A DNA stretch of 64,000 nt from Amycolatopsis orientalis DSM 43388 (GTDB lineage Bacteria > Actinomycetota > Actinomycetes > Mycobacteriales > Pseudonocardiaceae), in NCBI RefSeq assembly GCF_000411975.1, contig NZ_ASXG01000180.1, forward strand, positions 1 to 64,000, written 5' to 3'. Below the pieces are notes generated by a model, which was given only the letters and a program-made list of their open reading frames with translations, searched no databases and was not told the origin of the DNA. How positions within the stretch are numbered: position 1 is the stretch's first letter; every line of letters starts with the position of its first letter. Shown piece by piece: positions 33,657 to 42,646 of the stretch. Both the position numbers and the translations under genes were made by a program.

Positions 33657-35942
33657 TCAGGCTTTCGCCTCCGCCGGAGTCTCCGACATGACGCTGCCGC
33701 GCCGCTTGGACGTCACGATAGCCGCGACGATCACCGCGACCGCGACCACCGCGATCACGATCCGCCACGTCGTGTCCGCGCCGCCGCCGAGCGTCAGCGT
33801 GACCACCGCGGGCGCGATCAGCACCGAGACCAGGTTCATGACCTTGATCAGCGGGTTGATCGCGGGACCGGCGGTGTCCTTGAACGGGTCGCCGACGGTG
33901 TCGCCGATGATCGTCGCCTCGTGCGCGTCGGAACCCTTGCCGCCGTGGTTGCCGTCCTCGACGAGCTTCTTGGCGTTGTCCCAGGCGCCACCGGAGTTGG
34001 CGAGGAAGATCGCCATCAGCGTGCCGGTCGCGATCGCGCCGGCCAGGTACCCGGCGAGCGCACCGGTGCCGAGACCGAACCCGACCGCGATCGGCGCGAA
34101 AACGGCCAGCAGACCCGGCGTCGCCAGCTCCCGCAGCGAATCGCGGGTGACGATGTCGACGACCTTGCCGTACTCGGGCCGCGTGGTGCCCTCCATGATC
34201 CCGGGGATGTCGCGGAACTGGCGGCGCACCTCGTACACCACCGCGCCGGCGGCGCGTGAAACCGCGTTGACCGCGAGACCGGAGAAGAGGAACACCACCG
34301 CCGCGCCGACGATCACGCCGACCAGCGTGTTCGGGCTGACCACCTGGTTGACGAACGAGGTCACCGCGCTGACCGCGCCCTCGCCGCGTTCGGCGACGGT
34401 CTTCGCGATCGCGTCCGAATAGGACCCGAACAGCGCCGTCGCCGCCAGCACCGCGGTGGCGATCGCGATGCCCTTGGTGATGGCCTTGGTGGTGTTGCCG
34501 ACCGCGTCCAGTTCGGTGAGGATCTGCGCGGCCTTCTCGTCGACGTCGCCGGACATCTCGGCGATGCCCTGCGCGTTGTCCGAGACGGGGCCGAACGTGT
34601 CCATCGCCACGATGACGCCGACGGTGGTCAGCAGGCCGGTGCCGGCCAGCGCCACCGCGAACAGCGCGACGCCGCCGCCGAGCAGGTAAGCGCCGAACAC
34701 GGCCGCGCCGATCACCAGCGCGGTGTACACGGCGGACTCGAACCCGACCGAGATGCCGGACAGGATCACCGTCGCCGCACCGGTTTCCGACGTCTTGCCG
34801 ACGTCCTGCACCGGCTTGTGCTCGGTGCCGGTGTAGTAGCCGGTGATGCGCAGGATCAGCGCGGCGAGCACGATGCCGATGATCACCGAGACGGTGGCGA
34901 TCACCGCCGGGTTGCCGGTGTTGTGCGCGTAGCCCTCGCCGAATTCGGCGAAGCTGCCCGGCAGGTACACGAACGCGGCGATCGCCGACAGCACCGCGGA
35001 GATGACCGCGGAGATGTAGAACGAGCGGTTGATCGTGACCAGGCCGCCCTCGCCCGCACGCGCCTTGGTGATGTAGACGCCGATCACCGCGGTGATCACG
35101 CCGATGGCCGGCACGATCAGCGGGAAGATCAGGCCGGACGCGCCGAACGCGGAGCTGCCGAGGATCAGCGCGGCGACGAGCATCACCGCGTAGGACTCGA
35201 AGAGGTCCGCGGCCATGCCCGCGCAGTCGCCCACGTTGTCGCCGACGTTGTCCGCGATCGTCGCGGCGTTGCGGGGGTCGTCCTCCGGGATGCCCTGCTC
35301 GACCTTGCCGACCAGGTCGGCGCCGACGTCGGCGGCCTTCGTGAAGATACCGCCGCCGACCCGCATGAACATGGCGATCAGAGCCGCGCCGAAACCGAAG
35401 CCCTCCAACACCTTCGGTGCCTGGCCGGTGTAGACGAGCACCACGATCGCGGCGCCGAGGAGGCCGAGCCCGACGGTGATCATGCCGACCACGCCGCCGG
35501 TGCGGAACGCCACGCGCATCGCCTTCTCGCGCCCGCCGTCTTCGCGCGACGCGGCGGCCACGCGCAGGTTCGCCTGCGTGGCCAGCCACATGCCGAGGTA
35601 GCCGATGGTGAACGAGAACGCCGCCCCGATGAGGAAGAAGATCGACCGGCCGATCCTCTCGTTCCAGTCGTCCGCGGGGAGCGCGAACAGGAGCAGGAAC
35701 ACGATCACGCCGAAGATGCCGAGGGTGTTGCGCTGCCGCTTCAGGTATGCGGCCGCACCTTCTTGCACTGCCTTCGCGATGTCCTGCATCTTGGCGGTGC
35801 CCTGGCCCGCGGCCAGCACCTCCTTGAGCAGGACGTAGCCGATGGCCAGTGCGACAAGGGCGACCACGGCGACCACACCGACAATGGTGTAGCCACCCCC
35901 GGAGAGCGTGATGCCGCCCTCCGCGAGGAACTGCCGGGACAT
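33657..35942 (-). CDS. hppA: Proton-translocating membrane pyrophosphatase
   Basis: 761 residues with about 16 transmembrane segments. It couples PPi hydrolysis to proton export. The substrate motif DVGADLVGKVE and the acidic DNVGDNVGDCAGMAADLFESY are intact. The GNTTKA motif carries Lys where K+-dependent enzymes carry Ala, so this is a K+-independent H+ pump. The ATG at 35942 follows AGGAGGACGA; the longer frame to 36002 is not used. With ppa, the organism has both soluble and energy-conserving PPi hydrolysis. Confidence 0.96.
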   Translation of the reverse strand: MSRQFLAEGGITLSGGGYTIVGVVAVVALVALAIGYVLLKEVLAAGQGTAKMQDIAKAVQEGAAAYLKRQRNTLGIFGVIVFLLLFALPADDWNERIGRSIFFLIGAAFSFTIGYLGMWLATQANLRVAAASREDGGREKAMRVAFRTGGVVGMITVGLGLLGAAIVVLVYTGQAPKVLEGFGFGAALIAMFMRVGGGIFTKAADVGADLVGKVEQGIPEDDPRNAATIADNVGDNVGDCAGMAADLFESYAVMLVAALILGSSAFGASGLIFPLIVPAIGVITAVIGVYITKARAGEGGLVTINRSFYISAVISAVLSAIAAFVYLPGSFAEFGEGYAHNTGNPAVIATVSVIIGIVLAALILRITGYYTGTEHKPVQDVGKTSETGAATVILSGISVGFESAVYTALVIGAAVFGAYLLGGGVALFAVALAGTGLLTTVGVIVAMDTFGPVSDNAQGIAEMSGDVDEKAAQILTELDAVGNTTKAITKGIAIATAVLAATALFGSYSDAIAKTVAERGEGAVSAVTSFVNQVVSPNTLVGVIVGAAVVFLFSGLAVNAVSRAAGAVVYEVRRQFRDIPGIMEGTTRPEYGKVVDIVTRDSLRELATPGLLAVFAPIAVGFGLGTGALAGYLAGAIATGTLMAIFLANSGGAWDNAKKLVEDGNHGGKGSDAHEATIIGDTVGDPFKDTAGPAINPLIKVMNLVSVLIAPAVVTLTLGGGADTTWRIVIAVVAVAVIVAAIVTSKRRGSVMSETPAEAKA

Positions 35943-36155
35943 TCGTCCTCCTGGGAACGCCGTCTGGCCAGCGCGGGCCCGTCGTACCCGGCGCGCCTGC
36001 ACTGGCGGGGATCTGTGCCGAAGGACACGCTAGCCGTGCGAGCAATGCACGTCTCACATGACTCTCGCCACAGTGGGTGTGGATCGGGGGAGTGTATTGG
36101 TAGTGATCCGCCCGTCCGCAATGCGTCCCGGTGAGAGTACGTTCGGTGACCTTGT

Positions 36156-39100
36156 GTGATTGGTCACTGGATCGATCTCGGCCCGGTTTTGTCGGTGCCC
36201 TGTGCGAAGCTTCGGCACGTGGTGGGAGAGCGAGGACGGAGGCTGCTGGACCGGGTCACGGCGGGGATCCCGGCGCACGAGAATCCGGTGACGCACGTGT
36301 CGCGGCTGCCCGAGCGCGCGGCCCGGTACGAGCCGTGGCCGGAGTGGGCGGAGCCGTCGGTGGTGGCCGCGTTCCGCGCGGCCGGAGTGGAAAAACCGTG
36401 GCGGCACCAGGTCGAGGCGGCTTCGCTGGCTCAGGCGGGCACGCACGTCGTGGTGTCCACCGGCACCGCGTCGGGGAAGTCGCTGGCGTATCAGCTGCCG
36501 GTGCTCAGCGCGCTCGCCACGGACACGCGGGCCACCGCGCTGTACCTCTCGCCGACGAAGGCGCTCGGCGCCGACCAGCTGCGCGCGGTGTCCTCTTTGG
36601 ACGTCGCGGGCGTGCGTGCGGCGGCGTTCGACGGCGACACCCCGATGACAGAGCGCGACTGGGTGCGCGCGCACGCGAACTGGGTGTTCAGCAATCCCGA
36701 CATGCTCCATCGCGGCATCCTTTCGGCGCACTCCCGATGGACACAGTTCTTCCGCCGGTTGCGGTACGTCGTGGTCGACGAATGCCACAGCTATCGCGGC
36801 GTGTTCGGCTCGCACGTCGCGTTGTTGCTGCGTCGGCTGCGCCGGGTGGCGGAGCACTACGGCGCTTCACCGGTGTTCGTGCTGGCTTCGGCGACCACCG
36901 CTTCGCCCGCGTCCTTCGCTTCGCGGCTCACCGGCGTGGAGTGCGTTGCGATCACCGATGACGCTTCGCCGCGCGGGGCGCGCACGGTCGCGCTGTGGGA
37001 ACCGCCGCTGCTCGATGAACTGACCGGGGAGAACGGCGCGCCCGTCCGCCGTCCGGCTGGGGTCGAGACAGCGCGAATTCTCACCGAACTGGTCGTCGAA
37101 GGCGCTCGGACGCTGGCTTTCGTCCGCTCCCGCCGCGGTGCCGAACTGACCGCGCTGGGTGCCCGCCGACTTCTGTCCGAAGTGGACCCTCGACTGGCGG
37201 ATACCGTTGCCGCGTACCGATCCGGCTATCTCCCGGAGGAGCGCCGCGCCCTGGAGCAGGCTCTGCTTTCGGGTCGGCTGCTGGGTGTCGCGACCACCAA
37301 TGCCTTGGAGCTGGGCGTCGACATCGCCGGCCTGGACGCCGTGGTGCTGGCTGGCTATCCCGGCACCCTCGCGTCGTTCTGGCAGCAATCCGGCCGCGCC
37401 GGCCGGTCGGGCGACGAGGCGCTGGTGGTGTTCGTCGCCCGAGACGATCCGCTCGACACCTACCTGGTGCACCACCCGGCCGCACTGCTGGAACGCCCGG
37501 TGGAAACGGCGGTGCTGGACCCGACGAACCCTTATGTGCTGGGTCCGCAGCTCGCGTGCGCCGTCGCGGAGTTGCCGCTCACCGAACCGGAGCTGGAAAC
37601 CTTCGGCGGCGAAGCGGCCCGCGCGGTGCTGGCGGACCTGGCCGAGGAGAAGCTGCTGCGCCGCCGTTCCAGCGGCTGGTACTGGACTTCGCGCGACCGG
37701 CCACACGGGGAAGTCGGCATCCGCGGCTCAGGCGGCGACCAAATCGCAGTGGTCGAAGCGGACTCGGGCCGAATGCTGGGCACCGTCGACCCGGGCTCGG
37801 CGTGCTACTCCGTCCATCCCGGCGCGGTGTATTTGCACCAGGGGTCGTCGTATGTCGTCGACGAGCTGGACCTGGAGACGGGTCTGGCGTTGGTGCACGC
37901 GGAGGATCCGGACTGGACGACTTCGCCGCGCGAGATCGTGGACATCTCGGTGCTGTCGACGGAAGAACAATGCCGCCACGGCGGGGTGACCGTATGCCTG
38001 GGCGAGGTCGCGGTGACGTCACAGGTAGTGGGGTACCTCCGGCGGCGGCCGTCGGGTGAGGTGCTGGACCATACGCCGCTCGACCTGCCGGAACAGAGCC
38101 TCCGCACGAGAGCGGTGTGGTACACGATTTCGGGTGAGCTGCTGGAGTCTCCGGCCGGGGTTGGCCGGGGTTCGGCGGCCCGAGGGTCGGTGACTGGGAG
38201 CGGTGGCGGGGTCGGGCCGACGATCGCCGAGCCGGATGGCGAACTGGCCGGGAACACGTCGCCCACCGGGAACCTCGGCGGATCGGCTACGGATTGGATG
38301 GTTGGCGAACCGGCGGGGCCTGCGGATGCGTCTCCCGCCGCTGGGAGAACCGAAAGGGCTGCCCCGGAGCCAGCGGCCGACCGTGTAGCTGGACAACCGG
38401 CGAGCGCTCGGAATGCATCGTCAGCCCCCGGGGGAACCGAAGGAGCCGCCGCGCGGTCAGCGGCCGATCGCGCGACTGGCGAACCGGCGAGAAGCGAAGG
38501 CGCTTCGTCTGTTGCCGGGGGAATCGGGGCCGCTGCCCAGTCACCAACGAACCGGGCAACTGGGCTCCCGGCGGCTGGGAACATGTCCCAAGCCGCCGGG
38601 GGAACGCGATTGGCCACTGCGGAGTCAGCGGCCGATCGCGCGGCTGGTGAACCGGTGGGGACCGGGGGTGCCTCGTCGGTTGTCGGGGGAACCGGCGAAG
38701 TTTCGGGTGATCCGGCGGCTGGGCGGAGGCCCGGGATCGGTGGTGCGGTGGGACCGGTGGGGACCGGGGGTGCTGGCAGGGCACCGGGGGGCGCCGGGTT
38801 GATTCCGGCGCGCGTCCCCGGTGCCCTGCATGCCGCCGAGCACGCGGCGATCGGCCTGCTACCGCTGTTCGCTACGTGCGACCGCTGGGACATCGGCGGG
38901 GTGTCTACCGCGTGGCACGAGGACACCGGGGAGGCGACGGTGTTCGTGCACGATGGGCATCCCGGGGGTGCGGGTTTTGCCGACCGCGGTTATGCCGCGA
39001 TTGTCCCGTGGCTGGCCGCTACGCGGGAGGCGATCGTCTCCTGCGAGTGCCCGACCGGCTGCCCGTCCTGCGTCCAGTCGCCGAAGTGCGGGAACGGCAA

Positions 39101-39197
39101 CGATCCGCTGGACAAGGCGGGGGCGGTGGCCGTACTGGGGGCCGTGCTCGGGGCGTTGCGTCAGCACGGGGAACAGTGCGGCCACGGTGGAACGTGA
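36156..39197 (+). CDS. DEAD/DEAH-box helicase (YprA/MrfA type) with a repetitive insert
   Basis: 1013 residues if the GTG at 36156 is used; GTGs at 36219 and 36222 are equally possible. Superfamily 2 motifs: I in STGTASGKS, II as VVVDECHSY, III as ASATT, VI in QQSGRAGRSG. The C-terminal DUF1998 region has a four-Cys zinc site (C-x-C-x3-C-x2-C, in SCECPTGCPSC). In Bacillus MrfA helps repair mitomycin damage; the actinobacterial ortholog is Rv3649, named for its helicase/secretion neighbourhood. Unusually, about 215 residues (roughly 667-881) of Gly/Ala/Pro/Ser-rich sequence, including four 28-30 residue repeats, interrupt the protein before the zinc site. It precedes the Tad operon, in the same order as in mycobacteria. 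Confidence 0.92.
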   Translation: MIGHWIDLGPVLSVPCAKLRHVVGERGRRLLDRVTAGIPAHENPVTHVSRLPERAARYEPWPEWAEPSVVAAFRAAGVEKPWRHQVEAASLAQAGTHVVVSTGTASGKSLAYQLPVLSALATDTRATALYLSPTKALGADQLRAVSSLDVAGVRAAAFDGDTPMTERDWVRAHANWVFSNPDMLHRGILSAHSRWTQFFRRLRYVVVDECHSYRGVFGSHVALLLRRLRRVAEHYGASPVFVLASATTASPASFASRLTGVECVAITDDASPRGARTVALWEPPLLDELTGENGAPVRRPAGVETARILTELVVEGARTLAFVRSRRGAELTALGARRLLSEVDPRLADTVAAYRSGYLPEERRALEQALLSGRLLGVATTNALELGVDIAGLDAVVLAGYPGTLASFWQQSGRAGRSGDEALVVFVARDDPLDTYLVHHPAALLERPVETAVLDPTNPYVLGPQLACAVAELPLTEPELETFGGEAARAVLADLAEEKLLRRRSSGWYWTSRDRPHGEVGIRGSGGDQIAVVEADSGRMLGTVDPGSACYSVHPGAVYLHQGSSYVVDELDLETGLALVHAEDPDWTTSPREIVDISVLSTEEQCRHGGVTVCLGEVAVTSQVVGYLRRRPSGEVLDHTPLDLPEQSLRTRAVWYTISGELLESPAGVGRGSAARGSVTGSGGGVGPTIAEPDGELAGNTSPTGNLGGSATDWMVGEPAGPADASPAAGRTERAAPEPAADRVAGQPASARNASSAPGGTEGAAARSAADRATGEPARSEGASSVAGGIGAAAQSPTNRATGLPAAGNMSQAAGGTRLATAESAADRAAGEPVGTGGASSVVGGTGEVSGDPAAGRRPGIGGAVGPVGTGGAGRAPGGAGLIPARVPGALHAAEHAAIGLLPLFATCDRWDIGGVSTAWHEDTGEATVFVHDGHPGGAGFADRGYAAIVPWLAATREAIVSCECPTGCPSCVQSPKCGNGNDPLDKAGAVAVLGAVLGALRQHGEQCGHGGT
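38370..38716 (+). repeat. Four imperfect 84-90 bp coding repeats in the helicase insert
   Basis: Each unit starts with a core of the type AADRATGEPA and ends with SSVAGGTG-like sequence. Variants are AADRVAGQPA, AADRATGEPA, PTNRATGLPA and AADRAAGEPV, at steps of about 84-90 bases that keep the frame. Confidence 0.75.
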
Positions 39198-39243
39198 AAA
39201 CTTTCTTCGGTTGTCGCGGGCTGCCTGCCGGGATGGGACCGGA

Positions 39244-39864
39244 TCAGGCGGCGGTGCTCTCGACCAGCATCGGGGTGTGCTCGTCGGCGAGGGCGCGGAC
39301 CAGCACGTCCTGCACCTCGGCGGCGGGCGGCAACTGCCAGCCGCACACCTCCGGCTTCACGCGCCAGTGCACGACCCCGTGCTGGAACGGCGACGGCGGC
39401 AGCGGGATGTAGCTGTCCTTGCCGTGCCACTGCACGGAAATCCGCTCGGCGAGTTCGGCGGGCAGGTGGGCGGAGGGCGAGGTGAGGAACAGCCACCGGC
39501 CGTTCGGCATCGCGGCGATCGGGGCCGGGTGCCCGACGGAACGCAGCAGCCGCGCGGCGCGCTTGCCCAGTTCCTGGTCCACCTCGACCGCGTCGAGCAC
39601 GGTGCCGGTCGCCACGAGCAGGCTGTGCGTGCGGTCGCTGAACCAGCTGGCGACCTCGTGGGCGTGCGAACCGACCAGCTCACGCCAGTCGTCGCGCACC
39701 GGCACCGGCCGGCGCCAGGTCAGGTCGTCCCCCTCCGCGGTGATCGGTTCCGGGGTCGCCCCCGGAAGCACCGGCCAGCCGCGCCAGGCGAGACCGATCG
39801 CCTCCGCACGCAGTTCGATGCGGAAGGCGTTCCGCCAGCTGTCCGGCCAATTCGCGTCCAACAT
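39244..39864 (-). CDS. Bifunctional DNA primase/polymerase-domain-like protein
   Basis: 206 residues. AIGLAWRGWPVLPGA at the start, a GTVLDAVEVD strand in the middle and GRWLFLTS later match the N-terminal half of archaeo-eukaryotic primase (prim-pol) proteins found in actinobacteria. Only one clear acidic pair (D-x-V-E-x-D) is seen and no helicase or zinc domain is attached, so activity is uncertain. The ATG at 39864 has AGGAAAGCA upstream; the longer frame to 40098 lacks support. It lies convergent to the helicase gene and may be involved in repair or be a remnant domain. Confidence 0.7.
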   Translation of the reverse strand: MLDANWPDSWRNAFRIELRAEAIGLAWRGWPVLPGATPEPITAEGDDLTWRRPVPVRDDWRELVGSHAHEVASWFSDRTHSLLVATGTVLDAVEVDQELGKRAARLLRSVGHPAPIAAMPNGRWLFLTSPSAHLPAELAERISVQWHGKDSYIPLPPSPFQHGVVHWRVKPEVCGWQLPPAAEVQDVLVRALADEHTPMLVESTAA

Positions 39865-41058
39865 TGCTTTCCTGCCTTCGAGGTCCGGTTTTCGCGCCGT
39901 CCGGGTCGGGGCCGTGGTGGCGCACGTCTCACTAAACGGCAAGTTGCACATTGCCGGGAAGACTCCACGCGACAACCGGCCGTTACCGAGCGATGAACGC
40001 CCCGTAGCCCACTGTCCGGCCGATAACCAGGTGCCGATCACCGGCCGCTGACCCCGCCGGACTGCCCGCGAGAACGGGCCCACCACGGGATTCGACACTT
40101 TCCCGCCTTTTCGCGCCCGTCCTGAGGTATCCCCCTGCGCAGCCCGCTGACCTGCGGATTCGACCGCTCAGCGCGCGCCAGCGACCGCTGCTCGTGTCCT
40201 TCGCCACTCGTCGCCGACGCCGGAAAGGTCCGAACGGGCCGGGGTTTCCGGCGACTGATCACCGGTCCGGCTCGCCGCCCGACGAGCGGTTCCGGCGGGC
40301 CGCCGGAACGCCGTCGAGCACGGTGCGCGATGACGAACGGGAGGGGTGTACGGGGCGGTTGGCAGGTTGCAACTCCCTACGGTTGGGGCGAGCGGGCGGG
40401 GCAGTCTTGGCCGAGCAGGCTGGTCTCTGCCTCCGCGGCCGTACAGCGGGCTGCTGCGGCCGACCGCAGCGGGCGCAGCTCCGGCTAGCGGGAGTCGCAC
40501 CGTGCCCGAGCGGGGCAGCCTGGCCGGTCGCCCGGCACGCCGACGTGCCTCGCATCCGTCCGAGGAACCAACGCCCAAGTCGCTGCGCCTGGCGACCCGG
40601 CCACGGCAGCACCGACTCTCGTGACTGCTGCTGGGCCACGACCGGTGCAGCACCGGACCAGCGGCGCGGCCCGGCGACCTGGCCACGGCAGCACCGACTC
40701 CGAAGACTGCTGCTCGACCAAAACCAGTGCAGCGCAGGACTAGCAGCGGAGCCCGCACCCCGGCATAGGCAGCACGGATTTTGAAACCGGATCCTGGCCA
40801 GCATCGGTGTTTACGCAGGCAGCCAGTCACGGAACGCGGCGACTCGGTCGAGGTAGCGCCGACCCTCGACGCGGATACCTGGCCAATATCGGTGCCGAGT
40901 ACGGCGACTCGCTCGGGACAGCGCTGCGCCGAGCGGAGCCGTTGAACCAGCGTCAGGGCTGGCGGCTAGTCGCGGAGCCCGCCGGGGCGAGACAGTGCCG
41001 CCCTTCGACACTGCGGTCGGGCAGCGCCGGTGTGCGCGGCCGTCTGGGGCAGCTCCGG
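39865..41058. other. Gene-free 1.2-kb stretch with tandem repeats
   Basis: No frame in either strand shows consistent third-position GC, a ribosome-binding site or a recognisable protein. The main structure is the 82-bp tandem duplication at 40591-40754, with a weaker third copy after it. The rest is GC-rich sequence with recurring GGCAGC and CTGCTG words. The promoter of the primase-like gene should lie near 39865-39950. Confidence 0.55.
40591..40754. repeat. 82-bp tandem duplication
   Basis: Copy 1 (40591-40672) and copy 2 (40673-40754) share about 80 percent of bases, both opening GGCGACC(C/T)GGCCACGGCAG and ending in GCCC. The period is not a multiple of three, in line with non-coding DNA. 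Bases 40755-40790 resemble the start of a third copy. Confidence 0.8.
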
Positions 41059-41421
41059 TTAGGGAGGCAGGTCGACCGGACCGGCGCGGGCTTTTGCGGT
41101 TGGGGGTGGCAGGCCGGGGATTGGGGTGGTGGCGGCGCGCACTTCGATGAAAGCGTCGCGGTTGTGCCAGCGGCAGCTGGTCAGCAGTGTGTGTTCGTGG
41201 TCGGCGACCTCCTTGGCTCGGGCGCAGGCGATGGTCGGTCCGGCGGCGGCGTGGGCTGCTGCGGCCAGTGCACCCAGGTCGGCAGCGGCTTCGGTGCGGT
41301 GGCGGGCAGTGATGGCCGCGGCTAGCCACCACACCAGGACTGTTAGGCCGATCAGCGTCGTCGCGGCTAAGGCGGTCCAGATCGTGGCTACGCCGGCATC
41401 GGCTGGCTCTTTTCGGCTCAT
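41059..41421 (-). CDS. TadE/TadG-like protein (Rv3654c type)
   Basis: 120 residues. After a short N-terminus (MSRKEPADAGVATIW) one transmembrane helix (about 15-37) carries the T-x-x-x-A-A-D-L-G-A-L-A motif of TadG-like Flp pilus proteins (HRTEAAADLGALAAAA). A periplasmic tail holds two Cys (TIACARA and LTSCRWH). It is the last gene of the Tad operon and its ATG overlaps the preceding stop by four bases. The longer open frame to 41706 is a shadow of the tadE gene. Confidence 0.82.
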   Translation of the reverse strand: MSRKEPADAGVATIWTALAATTLIGLTVLVWWLAAAITARHRTEAAADLGALAAAAHAAAGPTIACARAKEVADHEHTLLTSCRWHNRDAFIEVRAATTPIPGLPPPTAKARAGPVDLPP

Positions 41422-41756
41422 GGGGTTGGGCCCGGTTCGACGATGGCGTAAGCGGTTGCGCTCAGATGCAGTACGGACAGGGCTTCGGTGGTCACTTCGG
41501 CGGTGAGGCCGTCGCCGGTGCGGTGGATGGTGAGGTGGGCACCGTGCGGGGCAATGGTTTGGACCACTGCATCGGCGGCTCCGGGCTGTCCGGCCGCGGC
41601 GAGACGGGCGGCCTCGCGGGCGGCGTCCAGGCATCGGAGGTGTCCGGCGATCGCGCTGGTGCCGGCGAGCAGGAGCGCCAGCACGGCGGTCAGCGCGCCC
41701 AAGCACAGGGCGGCTTCTACCGTCACGAATCCCCCGTCCCGGCGACGGCTGGTCAT
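41418..41756 (-). CDS. TadE-like minor pilin
   Basis: 112 residues. GGFVTVEAALCLGALTAVLALLLAG is a classic TadE N-terminal signal/transmembrane segment with the conserved Glu five residues after the G-F junction (processing-site type). A short periplasmic domain follows. ATG at 41756, sharing one base with the stop of the pilin gene upstream; the tail overlaps the next gene by four bases. Minor component of the Flp-type pilus or secretion apparatus. Ortholog by order of Rv3655c. Confidence 0.85.
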   Translation of the reverse strand: MTSRRRDGGFVTVEAALCLGALTAVLALLLAGTSAIAGHLRCLDAAREAARLAAAGQPGAADAVVQTIAPHGAHLTIHRTGDGLTAEVTTEALSVLHLSATAYAIVEPGPTP

Positions 41757-41920
41757 CAGGTGGCCACCGTCAGGGCTTTTTGCACCAAGCCGGCCAGCGT
41801 TGCGGAGACCGAATCTCCGCTGAGCAGCACGTAGAGCGCCACGGCGAACGCGGCCGCGGCTACGGTGCCGATGGCGTATTCGGCGGTGGTGGTGCCCTCG
41901 TCTCCGGGCAAGAACCGCAT
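41756..41920 (-). CDS. Small Flp-pilin-like protein (DUF4244 type, Rv3656c-like)
   Basis: 54 residues, too short for most gene callers. The start MRFLPGDEGTTTAEYAIGT gives a class-III prepilin junction: G, then TTTAEYAIG with Glu near mature position 5 and a Tyr after it, followed by a hydrophobic helix (AAAAFAVALYVLLS) and a short tail. The ATG at 41920 is preceded by AAAGGAAG. It sits between tadC and tadE, where the major Flp pilin lies in mycobacteria. Confidence 0.85.
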   Translation of the reverse strand: MRFLPGDEGTTTAEYAIGTVAAAAFAVALYVLLSGDSVSATLAGLVQKALTVAT

Positions 41921-41950
41921 GGTCGATCTTCCTTTCTGTCGGGGATGGGT

Positions 41951-42646
41951 TCACAACAGGCCGCCGATTCGCCCGGCCAGGCCGAGCACCACCGGCAGCA
42001 CGCCGAGGGCGAAGAACGCGGGCAGGAAGCACAGCCCTACCGGCAGGGCCAGGGCGACCCCGGCGCGTTCGGCGCGTTCTTCGGCTTCGACGCCCAGTCC
42101 GTCGCGGATGCGGCGGGCCAGGTCGGCCGCGGTCGAGGCGAGGGCTGCCCCGGACCGCGCGGTTCGGGTGGCCGCGACTGCCAGCTCGGCGAAGCCTGGC
42201 CGGGCTCGAATCGGTGCCCAGGAGGGAGCGGGGTCCGCGCCCAGGGCTAGCAGGTTTGCTGTTGCGTGCAGGGCGTTTCCGGTAGCCGGCGGTGCGCCGG
42301 GTGCGACCGCCTCCAGCGCGGTGGGGACTGGCATTCCGGCGCGCAGGCAGGCGGCGAGCAGGTCCAGGACCGAGGCGGAGCGGAGTCGTTCCGAGACGTC
42401 GTCTGGATTCCGCGGGTGGCGGGATCGACGCAGGAGCCACCAGGCACCGGCGCACGCGGCTAGTCCTACGGGGATTCCGGCAAGGACGGTGGCGGACAGG
42501 CCTGCGACGATCGCGGCGGCGGGGTGCCAGACCTCCGGGCGCAAGGTGCGGCGTGGACGTTTGGGACGGGCAAGGTGACGGGGTGGCGCGGTGCTCGGCC
42601 AGAGCAGCAGCGCGGTGGCGGTGAGGGCGAGGCTCAGTGCGGTCAT
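41951..42646 (-). CDS. TadC-like membrane platform protein
   Basis: 231 residues. Type II/F secretion-platform fold: two transmembrane helices near the N-terminus, a cytoplasmic helical domain (SASVLDLLAACLRAGMPVPTALEAVA to LARRIRDGLGVEAEERAERAG) and C-terminal helices (LPVGLCFLPAFFALGVLPVVLGLAG). The ATG at 42646 overlaps the upstream tadB stop by four bases. Partner of TadB in the inner-membrane complex. Positional ortholog of Rv3657c. Confidence 0.87.
   Translation of the reverse strand: MTALSLALTATALLLWPSTAPPRHLARPKRPRRTLRPEVWHPAAAIVAGLSATVLAGIPVGLAACAGAWWLLRRSRHPRNPDDVSERLRSASVLDLLAACLRAGMPVPTALEAVAPGAPPATGNALHATANLLALGADPAPSWAPIRARPGFAELAVAATRTARSGAALASTAADLARRIRDGLGVEAEERAERAGVALALPVGLCFLPAFFALGVLPVVLGLAGRIGGLL

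Noticed and set aside
40555..40790. CRISPR array reading of the tandem repeats
   Set aside because: Copies are adjacent without spacers, diverged by about 20 percent, and no cas genes are present.
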